This document shows, piece after piece, positions 24,039-33,991 of a stretch of DNA of 64,000 nt; position 1 is the first letter of the stretch, and each line of letters opens with the position of its first letter. The notes below the pieces were generated by a model. The model worked only from the letters and a program-made list of their open reading frames with translations, was not told the DNA's origin and ran no database searches. The position numbers were made by a program, and so were the translations under genes. Source of the stretch: Odoribacter sp. (GTDB taxonomy: Bacteria > Bacteroidota > Bacteroidia > Bacteroidales > Prolixibacteraceae); contig PNOH01000015.1 of the NCBI GenBank assembly GCA_013824715.1, forward strand, positions 33,866 through 97,865, read 5' to 3'.

Positions 24039-24046
24039 TATATTTG
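24039..24046 (+). promoter_or_regulatory. Candidate -7 box for purH
   Basis: TATATTTG matches TAnnTTTG and lies 28 bp upstream of the purH ATG. No clear TTG at the -33 distance. Confidence 0.35.
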
Positions 24047-24074
24047 AGCCCAAATTACAATTGGAGTATTGATA

Positions 24075-25661
24075 ATGGACATAAAAAAAATCAAATCAGC
24101 CTTAATTTCAGTATATCACAAAGATAAGTTAGAACAGATCGTTAAAAAATTAGATCAGTTAAACGTTACCATCTATTCAACCGGGGGGACACAATCGTTC
24201 ATCGAAGAATTGGGAACTACGGTTATTCCCGTTGAAGAATTGACCAGTTATCCTTCCATTTTAGGTGGCCGGGTAAAAACCCTGCATCCGAAAATTTTTG
24301 GGGGCATTCTCAACCGCCGCCACCATACCGGCGACCAGCAACAGATCGCCAAATTTGAAATTCCTGAAATAGACCTGGTTATTGTTGATCTCTATCCGTT
24401 TGAAGAAACAGTTGCCTCGGGTGCACCAGATGAAGATATCATCGAAAAAATAGATATTGGCGGCATTTCGCTCATCCGGGCGGCAGCAAAAAATTTCAAC
24501 GATGTAGTTATCGTGTCTTCGCGTAATCAGTATCAGACTTTGTTCGATTTATTGGTTGAAAAAGAAGGAGCCACTTCGCTCAACGACCGCAAAGAATTTG
24601 CACGGTTGGCATTTGCCACCTCATCGCATTACGACAGCGCCATTTTCAATTATTTCAATGCAGATCAATCACAAGAAGTCCGAATCAGCGTAAACGATGG
24701 ACAGGTTCTGCGTTACGGCGAAAATCCTCATCAATCGGCGTCATTTTTCAAATTCAATAACAGCAATTCAAACATCACCCTGTCGAATGCAAAGGTTTTG
24801 CAAGGCAAAGCTCTTTCGTACAATAACATGCTCGACGCCGATGCAGCCTGGAAATCGGCCAGCGATGCTTATCATGCTGTAGCACATATCGAAAACAAAG
24901 TAGCAGTTTCAGTAGTTAAACACTTGAATCCCTGCGGGCTGGCCGTAACTGATCACATCATGAAGTCGCTCGAACTGGCATGGGCCGGCGATCCGGTGAG
25001 CGCTTTCGGAGGCATCATTTGTTTTACCGGCGAGGTGGATGAAACCATTGCCGAATGGTTCGACAAACGATTTATCGAAATTATTATTGCAACCGGATAC
25101 ACTTCTGAAGCTTTAGACGTTTTAGGTAAAAAGAAGAACCTTCGCGTTTTGGCAACTCCTGTAAAACCGGAAATTACCGGCGAGAAACTTTTCCGCTCCA
25201 TCAGTGGGGGGTTACTCATTCAGGATGAAGACGAAGGATTGGAAACAGAATATAAGAATGTGACTAAGATACAATTCGACAGCTCTAAAATAAACCTGTC
25301 GAAATTCGGTATTACAGCCTGCAAGCATCTGAAAAGCAATGCCATTGCATTGGTGACCCAAAATCAGGACGGATCGTTCTGGCTGACCGGCACAGGAATG
25401 GGACAACCTAACCGGCTCGATAGTTTGCGCCAGTTAACTATTCCGCGATTTAACCTGAAAGAAGGGATAAAAATTGAAGATTCAGTATTAATTTCAGATG
25501 CTTTCTTCCCATTCCGCGACAGCATTGAAGCTGCCAACGAATTCGGAATCAAATACATTGTAGAACCCGGAGGCAGTATCCGCGACGAAGAAGTGATCGC
25601 TGCCTGTGATGATTTCGGTATTGCAATGGTTTTCACAGGAGTCAGACATTTCAAACATTGA
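24075..25661 (+). CDS. purH: Bifunctional AICAR formyltransferase / IMP cyclohydrolase
   Basis: A 528-residue enzyme for the last two steps of purine synthesis. The N-terminal MGS-like IMP cyclohydrolase domain (1-190) shows STGGTQSFIEELG and LGGRVKTLHPKIFGGIL. The C-terminal AICAR transformylase domain has LRYGENPHQSA, VKHLNPCGLAV, DPVSAFGGII and SDAFFPFRDSI. The ATG at 24075 is preferred to a TTG two codons earlier. It leads directly into the rod-shape operon (mreB 57 nt later), an order seen widely in Bacteroidota. Confidence 0.96.
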   Translation: MDIKKIKSALISVYHKDKLEQIVKKLDQLNVTIYSTGGTQSFIEELGTTVIPVEELTSYPSILGGRVKTLHPKIFGGILNRRHHTGDQQQIAKFEIPEIDLVIVDLYPFEETVASGAPDEDIIEKIDIGGISLIRAAAKNFNDVVIVSSRNQYQTLFDLLVEKEGATSLNDRKEFARLAFATSSHYDSAIFNYFNADQSQEVRISVNDGQVLRYGENPHQSASFFKFNNSNSNITLSNAKVLQGKALSYNNMLDADAAWKSASDAYHAVAHIENKVAVSVVKHLNPCGLAVTDHIMKSLELAWAGDPVSAFGGIICFTGEVDETIAEWFDKRFIEIIIATGYTSEALDVLGKKKNLRVLATPVKPEITGEKLFRSISGGLLIQDEDEGLETEYKNVTKIQFDSSKINLSKFGITACKHLKSNAIALVTQNQDGSFWLTGTGMGQPNRLDSLRQLTIPRFNLKEGIKIEDSVLISDAFFPFRDSIEAANEFGIKYIVEPGGSIRDEEVIAACDDFGIAMVFTGVRHFKH

Positions 25662-25718
25662 TTTGAATTTGTTTGACCAATCAGTTTAATTCAGTAAAAA
25701 TTAAGAAAAAAAATAGAC

Positions 25719-26741
25719 ATGGGATTATTTTCATTTTTAACCCAGGAAATAGCTATCGACCTTGGAACGGCAAATACAATCATTATCTACAATGATAAGA
25801 TTGTTGTTGACGAACCATCCATCGTTACTATCGACCTGAAAACCGAAAAGCTTGTTGCCATTGGCGAAAAAGCGCGCCAGATGCAGGGGAAAACGCATGC
25901 GAACCTGAAAACTATCCGCCCTTTGCGCGACGGCGTAATTGCCGACTTTAACGCTGCTGAACAGATGATCAGGGGAATGATTAAAATGATGAATCCCAAA
26001 TCGAGGTTTTTTTCACCTTCACTCCGGATGGTGGTTTGTATCCCATCAGGATCAACCGAAGTCGAAATCCGTGCCGTACGCGACTCCTCGGAACACGCCG
26101 GAGGCCGCGATGTCTATATGATTTATGAACCTATGGCGGCTGCCCTCGGAATTGGCCTCGATGTAGAAGCTCCCGAAGGCAACATGGTGGTGGACATTGG
26201 TGGCGGAACAACCGAGATTGCGGTTATTTCGCTGGGTGGATTGGTTACCAACAAATCGATACGTATTGCGGGCGATGATCTGACTGCCGACATCATGGAA
26301 TACATGCGGCATCAGCATAACATCAAAATTGGTGAACGCACCGCCGAAGAAATTAAAATCAATGTCGGATCGGCATTATCGCAACTCGACAATCCACCAC
26401 CCGATTACGTGATACAAGGCCCGAACCAGATGACTGCACTCCCGATAGAAGTACCGGTTTCGTATCAGGAGATATCACATTGCCTGGAGAAATCGATTAA
26501 TAAGATTGAAACAGCGATCCTCAGCGCACTGGAGCAAACCCCTCCTGAATTGTATTCCGACATTGTGACCCGTGGAATCTGGCTCGCAGGCGGTGGCGCA
26601 TTGCTTCGCGGATTGGCCAAACGATTTACGGATAAAATCAATATTCAATTCCATGTTGCTGAAGATCCGTTGCGTGCTGTGGCCCGCGGAACAGGTATCG
26701 CGCTTAAGAATGTAAATAAATTCTCTTTCCTGATCAGATAA
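25719..26741 (+). CDS. mreB: Rod shape-determining protein MreB
   Basis: A 340-residue bacterial actin. Phosphate-1 loop IDLGTANTIIIY (12-23 approx.), VVDIGGGTTEIAVISLGG as phosphate-2, and the adenosine motif GIWLAGGGALLRGLAKRF are all present. MreB filaments on the inner face of the cytoplasmic membrane orient the elongation machinery. It is followed at close range by mreC, mreD, mrdA and rodA, so the five are probably cotranscribed. Confidence 0.97.
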   Translation: MGLFSFLTQEIAIDLGTANTIIIYNDKIVVDEPSIVTIDLKTEKLVAIGEKARQMQGKTHANLKTIRPLRDGVIADFNAAEQMIRGMIKMMNPKSRFFSPSLRMVVCIPSGSTEVEIRAVRDSSEHAGGRDVYMIYEPMAAALGIGLDVEAPEGNMVVDIGGGTTEIAVISLGGLVTNKSIRIAGDDLTADIMEYMRHQHNIKIGERTAEEIKINVGSALSQLDNPPPDYVIQGPNQMTALPIEVPVSYQEISHCLEKSINKIETAILSALEQTPPELYSDIVTRGIWLAGGGALLRGLAKRFTDKINIQFHVAEDPLRAVARGTGIALKNVNKFSFLIR

Positions 26742-26772
26742 ACCTGAAAAGAAGGAGTAAACCTCACGGCTA

Positions 26773-27603
26773 ATGAGAAGTTTATTTCGTTTCTTGCTGC
26801 GAAATCATTTTTTGATGCTGTTTCTGGCACTCGAAGCCATCTCCCTGGCCCTGATGGTCAGTTTTAATGATTATCAGCGGGTAACATTCTTCAATTCAAG
26901 CAATAACCTTGCTGGTTCTGTATATCAACGGTTCAGTACCATGGACGACTACTTCAGCCTTGGTCGCATCAATGCACGCCTGGCTGCCGAAAATGCTTCG
27001 TTGCGAAGGCAATTGCAAAATCGGATCATGAATCAGGAAAAATATCCGGTAAACCGGCCCGACACTGTTGACGCACCGGCTTATATTTTTACTTCGGCCA
27101 AAGTAATCAGTAACACGGTAAACAAGCAATTCAACTACATTACGCTGAACAAAGGATCGAGGCACGGTATAAAACCCGATATGGGAATTATATGTTCCGA
27201 TGGCGTTGTCGGTGTCATTACCAATGTTTCACAAAACTACTCAACTGGCTTGTCGTTGTTAAACAAGCGGTTACTTATTCCAGCCAAGATTACGAAGAAT
27301 AATTATTTTGGCTCGCTGGTTTGGGATGGCGAACATTACAACACCGCCGACCTCAACGAGATTCCATTCCATGTGATTGTAAATGTTGGCGACACTGTTG
27401 TTACCAGCGGATTCTCAAATATTTTCCCTGAAGGAATCATGGTTGGAATCATAAAAAAGTTTGATGTAGTTAGCGGAACCAATTTTTACAACATTAAAGT
27501 AGAACTCTCGACCAATTTCAAGACCATGAAATACGTGGAAGTTGTGCAAAACACCAAACGTACCGAACTAATCAAGCTCGAATCAAACAACATCAAGGAA
27601 TGA
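26773..27603 (+). CDS. mreC: Rod shape-determining protein MreC
   Basis: A 276-residue bitopic protein: an N-terminal membrane helix (HFLMLFLALEAISLALMV, about 11-28), a coiled coil (RINARLAAENASLRRQLQNR, about 64-83) and the periplasmic beta-barrel MreC domain with SRHGIKPDMGIICSDGVVG and GDTVVTSGFSNIFPEGIMVG. It links MreB and MreD to PBP2/RodA. The stop overlaps the mreD start. Confidence 0.93.
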   Translation: MRSLFRFLLRNHFLMLFLALEAISLALMVSFNDYQRVTFFNSSNNLAGSVYQRFSTMDDYFSLGRINARLAAENASLRRQLQNRIMNQEKYPVNRPDTVDAPAYIFTSAKVISNTVNKQFNYITLNKGSRHGIKPDMGIICSDGVVGVITNVSQNYSTGLSLLNKRLLIPAKITKNNYFGSLVWDGEHYNTADLNEIPFHVIVNVGDTVVTSGFSNIFPEGIMVGIIKKFDVVSGTNFYNIKVELSTNFKTMKYVEVVQNTKRTELIKLESNNIKE

Positions 27604-28106
27604 TGAAAGTCTTCGGTAAATATCTGATCATGTTTGTGGTACTTGTTTTGGTACAGGTCCTTATTCTGAATAACATTCAGGTAAGCGGGCTGATCAATCC
27701 GTATGTCTATATTTTATTCATTCTTTTACTTCCTTTTACTATCCCGGGATATTTTCTGCTCGGTATATCATTTATACTCGGATTATCGATCGACATCTTT
27801 AGCAATACACCAGGAATTCATGCCGGGGCATCTGTTTTGCTTGGTTTTTTAAGACCAGGTATTGCTCAGCTTATTTCATCGCGCGAGATTATCGAGAAAG
27901 GGAACATGCCCAACATGACCCTGTTAGGTTTTGCCAGTTTCCTGAAATACATTGTGATTTCAGTTTTAGTCCATCATCTGTTTCTCTTTTTTGCTGAGAC
28001 TTTTTCATTTGGGGATATTTTAGAAACTCTAGTCCGCTGGATTCTCAGTAGTGTTTTTTCGATTATTATTATATTGGCCAGTCAATTCATCATCTTTAAA
28101 AACTGA
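27600..28106 (+). CDS. mreD: Rod shape-determining protein MreD
   Basis: A 168-residue integral membrane protein with about five helices and the family phrases NPYVYILFILLLPF and ISFILGLSIDIFSNTPGIHAGA. MreD is needed with MreC for side-wall elongation. The ATG overlaps the mreC stop by 4 nt. Identity rests on the fold pattern and on position between mreC and mrdA. Confidence 0.88.
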   Translation: MMKVFGKYLIMFVVLVLVQVLILNNIQVSGLINPYVYILFILLLPFTIPGYFLLGISFILGLSIDIFSNTPGIHAGASVLLGFLRPGIAQLISSREIIEKGNMPNMTLLGFASFLKYIVISVLVHHLFLFFAETFSFGDILETLVRWILSSVFSIIIILASQFIIFKN

Positions 28107-28112
28107 TAACGG

Positions 28113-29948
28113 GTGGATACTTTCTCGAAACGCAAGTTCATTATTGCCGGCATTATGCTTTTGATCGGGGCCATATTTATCATCCGGCTTTTCACCATTC
28201 AAATAACAAATAAAACCTACAAGCAATTTGCAACCCGGAATGTGCTTCGGAAAATTATCACCTTTCCTGCACGTGGGCTCATTTACGACCGCAACAACGA
28301 ATTGATGGTTTACAACAAAGCGGCTTACGACTTAATGCTAATCCCCCGGGAAGTGAAATCGTTTGACACCACCGAACTCTGCCGGATTGTGCAGCTCGAC
28401 CGGATGGAATTAAGGGAATCGATTAAAAAAGCCAAACAATACTCTTATTATAAACCTTCCATAGTTGCCGGGCAGATTTCACCCGACATTTACGCACCCC
28501 TTCAGGAAAAACTTTACAAGTACCCCGGATTTTTTGTACAGTCGCGGACCCTGCGCGAATACCCCAGCAAGAGCGCAGCCCAGGCGCTTGGTTTTGTGGG
28601 CGAAGTCAACCAAAGGATAATCGAAAGCGACAGTTATTACAGGTCGGGCGACTATATTGGCGTTAGCGGACTCGAAAAGGCGTATGAAAAAGAGTTGCGT
28701 GGTATTAAAGGAATTACCAAATCAATGGTTGATGTCCACAACCGGATCAAAGGCAAATATAACGAAGGCCTGGAAGACACCACCGCTATTTTGGGACAAA
28801 ACCTGATGACTGGCCTTGATGCAAGCCTCGAAGCTTACGCCGAATTACTGATGACCAATAAACGGGGTGCAATTGTGGCCATAGAACCAGCTACCGGCGA
28901 AATTATTCTCATGGTCAGCGCCCCATCCTACGATCCTAACGTATTGGTCGGACGCCAACGAAGTACTAATTACAGCATTCTCGACCGCGATTCGCTAAAC
29001 AAACCGATGTGGAACAGAGCGATAATTGGCAGGTATCCACCTGGCTCTACATTTAAATTGGCCAACGCGCTTATTGCTTTACAGGAACATGCCATTTCTC
29101 CTTTCGACCGGTTCTCCTGTTCAGGAAAAGGTTCGAAACCGATTTCATGCACCCACCCCCATGTCAGTCCGTTGGCTATACGAGAAGGGATTCGGGAATC
29201 GTGCAACTCATTTTTTTGGAATACCTTTCGGTCCATCATAAATAACAAAAAAAATCCTGCTGATGGTTATCAGGCATGGCGCGATTACATTACCAGCTTT
29301 GGTTTTGGCACCAAGCTTAATCCTGAATTATCTTCCGAAGTTAAAGGGAATATACCTGAAGTGGCTCTTTACGATAAATGGTACACTCCCGGGCATTGGA
29401 ACGCGATGACTATCCGGTCGCTGGCCATTGGTCAGGGCGAAATCGAAGCCACTCCGCTACAAATGGCGAATATGTGCGCATTAATTGCTAATCGCGGATA
29501 TTACATTGAACCTCATATCGTAAAAGCCATTCAGGATACGAACAGGGTTTACCGCGAACTGAAATTTGAAAAGAAAGTTGTGGACATCGCTCAGGAACAT
29601 TTCAATACTGTAATTGGCGGAATGGAGGCTGTTATTGCAGAAACCCGACTTCAATTCACCGTAAAACAGGACAGTTTTATCGTTTGCGGAAAAACCGGGA
29701 CCGTCCAGAATCCGCATGGGGCCGACCATTCGGCATTTGTCGGATTTGCCCCACGCGATAATCCAAAGATCGCGATCGTAGTGTTCATCGAGAATGCCGG
29801 TTTTGGGGCAACCTATGCTGCCCCGATCGCCGGGATGCTCATCGAAAAATACATGAACGATTCGATTGCACCCAAACGAAAAGAATTGGAACAACGATTA
29901 ATCGAAACCAACTTATTAAATGTGGTTGAAGTAAAAAAGAAACTTTAA
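28113..29948 (+). CDS. mrdA: Penicillin-binding protein 2 (elongasome transpeptidase)
   Basis: A 611-residue class B PBP beginning at a GTG. One membrane helix (about 9-30), a PBP dimer domain with GLIYDRNNELMVYN and LREYPSKSAAQALGFVG, and a transpeptidase domain with the active-site Ser in PPGSTFKLAN, SCNSFFWN (SxN) and CGKTGTVQNPHG (KTG). It cross-links peptidoglycan during rod elongation together with RodA, whose gene follows after one base. Confidence 0.95.
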   Translation: MDTFSKRKFIIAGIMLLIGAIFIIRLFTIQITNKTYKQFATRNVLRKIITFPARGLIYDRNNELMVYNKAAYDLMLIPREVKSFDTTELCRIVQLDRMELRESIKKAKQYSYYKPSIVAGQISPDIYAPLQEKLYKYPGFFVQSRTLREYPSKSAAQALGFVGEVNQRIIESDSYYRSGDYIGVSGLEKAYEKELRGIKGITKSMVDVHNRIKGKYNEGLEDTTAILGQNLMTGLDASLEAYAELLMTNKRGAIVAIEPATGEIILMVSAPSYDPNVLVGRQRSTNYSILDRDSLNKPMWNRAIIGRYPPGSTFKLANALIALQEHAISPFDRFSCSGKGSKPISCTHPHVSPLAIREGIRESCNSFFWNTFRSIINNKKNPADGYQAWRDYITSFGFGTKLNPELSSEVKGNIPEVALYDKWYTPGHWNAMTIRSLAIGQGEIEATPLQMANMCALIANRGYYIEPHIVKAIQDTNRVYRELKFEKKVVDIAQEHFNTVIGGMEAVIAETRLQFTVKQDSFIVCGKTGTVQNPHGADHSAFVGFAPRDNPKIAIVVFIENAGFGATYAAPIAGMLIEKYMNDSIAPKRKELEQRLIETNLLNVVEVKKKL

Positions 29949-29949
29949 A

Positions 29950-31377
29950 GTGGAAAAGAGAAACAACGTATGGGCAAATGTTGACTGGATTACAATTTCC
30001 ATATATCTGGCCATGATGATAATAGGCTGGATAAATATTTATGCCGCGGTTTACAACGAGGAGCACAAAAGCATTTTTGACTTTACCCAACAATACGGGA
30101 AACAGTTGATGTGGATTGGTGCAGCTATTTTCATAGCGGTGCTGATGATCAATACTGATTCGAAGTTCTTCGTTTCATTTGCTTTTCCAATTTATATTGT
30201 CATCATCCTTATACTTATGTTAGTGCCATTTATTGGGACAGTAATAAATGGAGCTAAATCCTGGATCCGGATTGGTGATTTCTTGCTGCAACCATCCGAG
30301 TTTATGAAGATGGCAACTTCGCTGGCCCTGGCCAGATACATTAGTTCTTACAATTTTAAAATTCACAGTTTTAAATCGTTAGTAACACTGGGCGGGATTA
30401 TTCTGCTACCGGTAGGCCTGATTTTTTTGCAGAATGATACCGGATCGGCCATCGTTTTCGGCGTTTTCCTGCTGGTACTTTACCGTGAGGGCCTGAATGG
30501 CATTGTTCTCTTTTTCAGCTTTCTGATAGCGCTGGTCTTCATTTTTACCATGGTGCTCGATCCGCTTGTAACCGTCCTCATCTTAACCGCTGCCGCCTTT
30601 CTGGTCAACCACCTGATTAAGAAAAAACTTCAGCGTACGCTGATTGCTGTTGGCGTATTCACCGGCATCTTCGCCATTTTATGGCTGATCAATTATTTGG
30701 TGCAGGGAAGCGTCGATCCTTTATATTTTCTTCTGGCTGCTGCCATTATTTCCTCGGCAATATTCTTCATCTGGGCGATGGTCATACGGAAACGAAGCCT
30801 GGCTATCCTGATTGGGATTTACCTGGGCAGCGTGCTGTTTGCAGTATCGGTTGACTACGTTTTCCACAATATTATGGAACAGCACCAACGCGATCGCATT
30901 AACGAATTACTGGGCATCCAGTCTGATTTACATGGAGCCGGATACCACGTCAACCAATCAAAAATAGCCATTGGATCGGGTGGATTTTTTGGCAAGGGAT
31001 TCCTTCAGGGAACCCAAACGAAATTCGATTTTGTACCTGAACAAAGTACCGATTTTATCTTCTGTACCGTTGGCGAAGAGTGGGGATTTCTGGGGACAGT
31101 AACAGTAATCGGGCTGTTTCTGGGACTGCTGATACGTTTAATTTTTCTGGCCGAGCGCAACCGCTCAAAATTCAGCCGGGTGTATGGATATTGCGTGGCA
31201 ACCATACTATTCTTCCACTTCGCCGTAAATATTGGTATGACCATTGGCCTGGCGCCGGTAATCGGTATTCCACTGCCATTTTTCAGTTATGGGGGTTCCT
31301 CATTATGGTCTTTTACCCTGTTACTTTTTGTATTTATCAGGCTCGATGCCAGCAGGTTCGAACAGTTAAGTTACTAG
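29950..31377 (+). CDS. rodA: SEDS glycosyltransferase RodA
   Basis: A 475-residue polytopic peptidoglycan polymerase starting at GTG. Conserved SEDS stretches are NGAKSWIRIGDFLLQPSEFMK, FLQNDTGSAIVFGVF, FVPEQSTDFIFCTVGEEWGF and PLPFFSYGGSSLWSF. It is longer than the E. coli protein because of extra helices between about residues 190 and 290, as is common in this phylum. It partners PBP2. Confidence 0.95.
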   Translation: MEKRNNVWANVDWITISIYLAMMIIGWINIYAAVYNEEHKSIFDFTQQYGKQLMWIGAAIFIAVLMINTDSKFFVSFAFPIYIVIILILMLVPFIGTVINGAKSWIRIGDFLLQPSEFMKMATSLALARYISSYNFKIHSFKSLVTLGGIILLPVGLIFLQNDTGSAIVFGVFLLVLYREGLNGIVLFFSFLIALVFIFTMVLDPLVTVLILTAAAFLVNHLIKKKLQRTLIAVGVFTGIFAILWLINYLVQGSVDPLYFLLAAAIISSAIFFIWAMVIRKRSLAILIGIYLGSVLFAVSVDYVFHNIMEQHQRDRINELLGIQSDLHGAGYHVNQSKIAIGSGGFFGKGFLQGTQTKFDFVPEQSTDFIFCTVGEEWGFLGTVTVIGLFLGLLIRLIFLAERNRSKFSRVYGYCVATILFFHFAVNIGMTIGLAPVIGIPLPFFSYGGSSLWSFTLLLFVFIRLDASRFEQLSY

Positions 31378-31378
31378 C

Positions 31379-31480
31379 GCAAAGGATAAGTGGACACTGG
31401 ATGAGTTGAACCTTGCCAAAAAAGCAAGCTACAAAATTGATGAGCAAATAAGATTGGCGGCGGAACCGGAAGGAACTTAG
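31379..31480 (+). other. Protein-like fragment without a start codon
   Basis: Directly after the rodA stop, 33 codons read AKDKWTLDELNLAKKASYKI then DEQIRLAAEPEGT and a stop. Composition is that of a charged amphipathic helix, unlike random intergenic sequence, but there is no ATG, GTG or TTG in frame. It may be the remnant of a small gene. I do not recognise the family. Confidence 0.3.
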
Positions 31481-31507
31481 TTATATTATGACAAAAATTA
31501 CAAACAG

Positions 31508-32143
31508 ATGAAATTAACTGAATATAGGGCTATTCGGGAAGCCGGAAAAGAATTAGGGAGTAAAATTTTTAAATATGCGGTTGATAATAATAAGCATGAA
31601 CTAATTTCGGCAGCTAAACTACTTGGGCTTTGGAATGGGAAGATGTTTATTTTTGATTCAGAAAATGATTCGGAAACCCTGATGGATTTCATGGTTTTTG
31701 AAAAGTCAACACAAAAAGCTCCTGCATTTAAGCGTTTTTACATGAGCAATCCGGAACTCAATGATTTGGAGCAGGAACACATAAATGGGATATTCAATAA
31801 TTATTCCTCTCTTTTCGAAGTTAAAAGTACTGATCCAATAGAGCATACGATAATTCTGGAGGATTTATTGGATGCCAACCGAAAAGAGTTTGTGCTGATG
31901 GACATTGGCATGTCGAAAACAGCCCGGCCTGGGTTCATCTTTTATACCCGATTGATCCCCATACGCGATATCAATATGACTTCAGGAGCATCATTCATAT
32001 TTGATGAGATTTATAAAGACAAACTTCTTTCTGCAATTTCGTTGGCTGCGTTTAAAAAAAGGAGGAAACTGACTCCTGCGGAAATGTTTATACTGATCCA
32101 TGAAAAGAATCGGCAATATGGAATGGAAACAAGAACCGAATAA
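31508..32143 (+). CDS. Hypothetical protein, unrecognised family
   Basis: A 211-residue soluble protein with mixed alpha/beta character: an N-terminal helical half (YRAIREAGKELGSKIFKYAV) and a beta-rich half with EHTIILEDLLDANRKEFVLM, DIGMSKTARPGFIFYTRLI, ending in a basic helix (FKKRRKLTPAEMFILIHEKN). No signal peptide or membrane helix. It follows rodA by 130 bp and is convergent with the DUF479 gene. No function can be assigned. Confidence 0.7.
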   Translation: MKLTEYRAIREAGKELGSKIFKYAVDNNKHELISAAKLLGLWNGKMFIFDSENDSETLMDFMVFEKSTQKAPAFKRFYMSNPELNDLEQEHINGIFNNYSSLFEVKSTDPIEHTIILEDLLDANRKEFVLMDIGMSKTARPGFIFYTRLIPIRDINMTSGASFIFDEIYKDKLLSAISLAAFKKRRKLTPAEMFILIHEKNRQYGMETRTE

Positions 32144-32177
32144 GCAATATCCCTGATCAAAACCGCAGGAAAAGGAT

Positions 32178-32819
32178 TTAATATTCAAACCGTTCCGGGT
32201 TGCTAATTTTAATGATCGCTTCTTCTGGCCTCGCTATTTCTATTGAAAACTCCGATTCCACGTAGTCAATTAATTCGGAAAAAAAACTTCGGAACAAGGC
32301 CTCAAACTGATGATATTCCTGATTGAGCATTCCCATTGCCCATTCACTGTTTGCCGGCAATGATGTTCGGCGCGACATGATTTCCAGTACCTGAAACATG
32401 TTTTCACGATGGGCATAAGATTCAAACCGTTTATGCTGAATAAGAAATGGAAGGAATTGTTTCACTTTGAATGGTAAAAGTCCAAAATTGGAAAGAAAAA
32501 CTATATGGGCTTGTTTAGCAAACTGACGCAAAGTGACTACCGAATAATCAGGCCAGTTGACGGCAAGAAAATGATCAAAAAAAACATCGGTAACAATTCC
32601 GGCATAGCGGCCGTAACCGGTTTTCATGAGTTTCATGCAATCCTTCACATTTGGATGCTGATCGGTAAACGAATCGATATTCCGGTGAAGTATAATTCCA
32701 TAAGCAACCTGATCGGGATACTGAAGGTATTTTTTGCCCTTCACATAATCGCCGATAAAATTGCCCAATATAATCTCGTCTGAATCACCAGATAAATAAA
32801 TATGCGCCAGAAAATTCAT
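32178..32819 (-). CDS. Acyl carrier protein phosphodiesterase-like protein (DUF479)
   Basis: A 213-residue protein starting MNFLAHIYLSGDSDEIILGN, then FIGDYVKG and HRNIDSFTDQHP, matching the AcpH family whose E. coli member removes 4'-phosphopantetheine from acyl carrier protein. The His/Asp residues in these motifs correspond to the HD-like metal site. Length fits. Activity in this phylum is inferred from the family. Confidence 0.85.
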   Translation of the reverse strand: MNFLAHIYLSGDSDEIILGNFIGDYVKGKKYLQYPDQVAYGIILHRNIDSFTDQHPNVKDCMKLMKTGYGRYAGIVTDVFFDHFLAVNWPDYSVVTLRQFAKQAHIVFLSNFGLLPFKVKQFLPFLIQHKRFESYAHRENMFQVLEIMSRRTSLPANSEWAMGMLNQEYHQFEALFRSFFSELIDYVESEFSIEIARPEEAIIKISNPERFEY

Positions 32820-32983
32820 ATTAAAAACGAATTAATACTTGTTTGATGCTTCATATTCTAACCTCCCTGAATATGGAGTAAATAACAGCCAAAGATATTA
32901 ATTGCCGGTTTAAAAGTAATCCCTTTTCCGGAGTCATGATTTTTGAATTTTTCCTATCTTTCGCTGATTTTTTAAAGATAACT

Positions 32984-33910
32984 ATGCCGAAAAAAATTGC
33001 CGCTTTTGGTGAATTGTTGTGGGACCTGCTTCCAGGTGGAAAGATTTTGGGTGGAGCTCCGGCCAATTTTATTTACCGAATAAATTCTTTTGGCGATCAT
33101 GGAACCTTGCTAAGTAAAGTTGGAAACGACAAAGCCGGAAAAGAAGCACGTGAAGCGCTTCGAAATATGGGTGTTTCGGATGAAAATATTCAGACCGACT
33201 ATGAATTTCCGACTGGTACAGTAAAGGTAAAAATCGATAATCATGGAAACCCGGATTTTGATATCATTACAGATGTTGCCTACGATCATATCGAAATTAA
33301 TACCGAAATGATCGATGCCTTCTGCCAGGCCGATTGTGTATGTTTCGGTACTTTGGTTCAACGTTATGGCATATCAAAGAACACCTTGCGCGAATTGATC
33401 CACCAATCGCCTGGTGTAGTTAAATTTCTTGATATTAACCTCCGGAAAAAATGTTTTACAAATGCTTCTATCGAGGACAGTTTGCTGATGGCGAATATTC
33501 TGAAAACTAACGATGAAGAATTGCTGATTACCAAAGAACTGCTAGGATTAGAAAATAGAAATCTGAAAGATCTGGCTCTGGAAGTTATTGAAAAATACAA
33601 ACTCGACATTATTCTATGTACCCTTGGTTCAAATGGGGCATTCTGTTTGACCAACGATGAGGTTTTCTATTATGATCCGGGCTACCAGATCAATTTAGGC
33701 GATACGGTTGGGTCGGGTGATGCATTTTCGGCTGGGTTTGTTCATTATTATATGAATGATCACCCGATTGACGAAGCGCTTCGTTTTGGGAATGCCGCAG
33801 GAGCTTTGGTTGCAACAACAACCGGCGCCACATCTCCGATCAGCAAAGAAGAAATCCTGAATTTCATGATAATCCCGCACAACCGGAATTCGGTAAGGTT
33901 TCATCAATAG
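32984..33910 (+). CDS. PfkB-family carbohydrate kinase (fructokinase-like)
   Basis: A 308-residue ribokinase-fold kinase from the ATG at 32984. The N-terminal substrate motif AAFGELLWDLLPGGKILGGA (with PANF) and the C-terminal PfkB signature GDTVGSGDAFSAGFVHYYM, containing the catalytic Asp and anion hole, are clear. The sequence resembles fructokinases; the sugar is inferred. An in-frame ATG at 32936 would add 16 hydrophobic residues and is less likely. A hairpin follows the gene. Confidence 0.88.
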   Translation: MPKKIAAFGELLWDLLPGGKILGGAPANFIYRINSFGDHGTLLSKVGNDKAGKEAREALRNMGVSDENIQTDYEFPTGTVKVKIDNHGNPDFDIITDVAYDHIEINTEMIDAFCQADCVCFGTLVQRYGISKNTLRELIHQSPGVVKFLDINLRKKCFTNASIEDSLLMANILKTNDEELLITKELLGLENRNLKDLALEVIEKYKLDIILCTLGSNGAFCLTNDEVFYYDPGYQINLGDTVGSGDAFSAGFVHYYMNDHPIDEALRFGNAAGALVATTTGATSPISKEEILNFMIIPHNRNSVRFHQ

Positions 33911-33931
33911 AAAAAATTGTTGAATGGTTGG

Positions 33932-33961
33932 ATGGTTTAATTGTTGGACAGATTAAACCAT
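33932..33961. terminator. Hairpin between convergent genes
   Basis: ATGGTTTAAT (33932-33941) / ATTAAACCAT (33952-33961), a perfect 10-bp stem with a 10-nt loop between the convergent pfkB and EamA genes. No T-run follows directly, so termination is a modest inference. Confidence 0.5.
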
Positions 33962-33991
33962 ATAGCAATTTGACCATTTAACAATTTAGCT

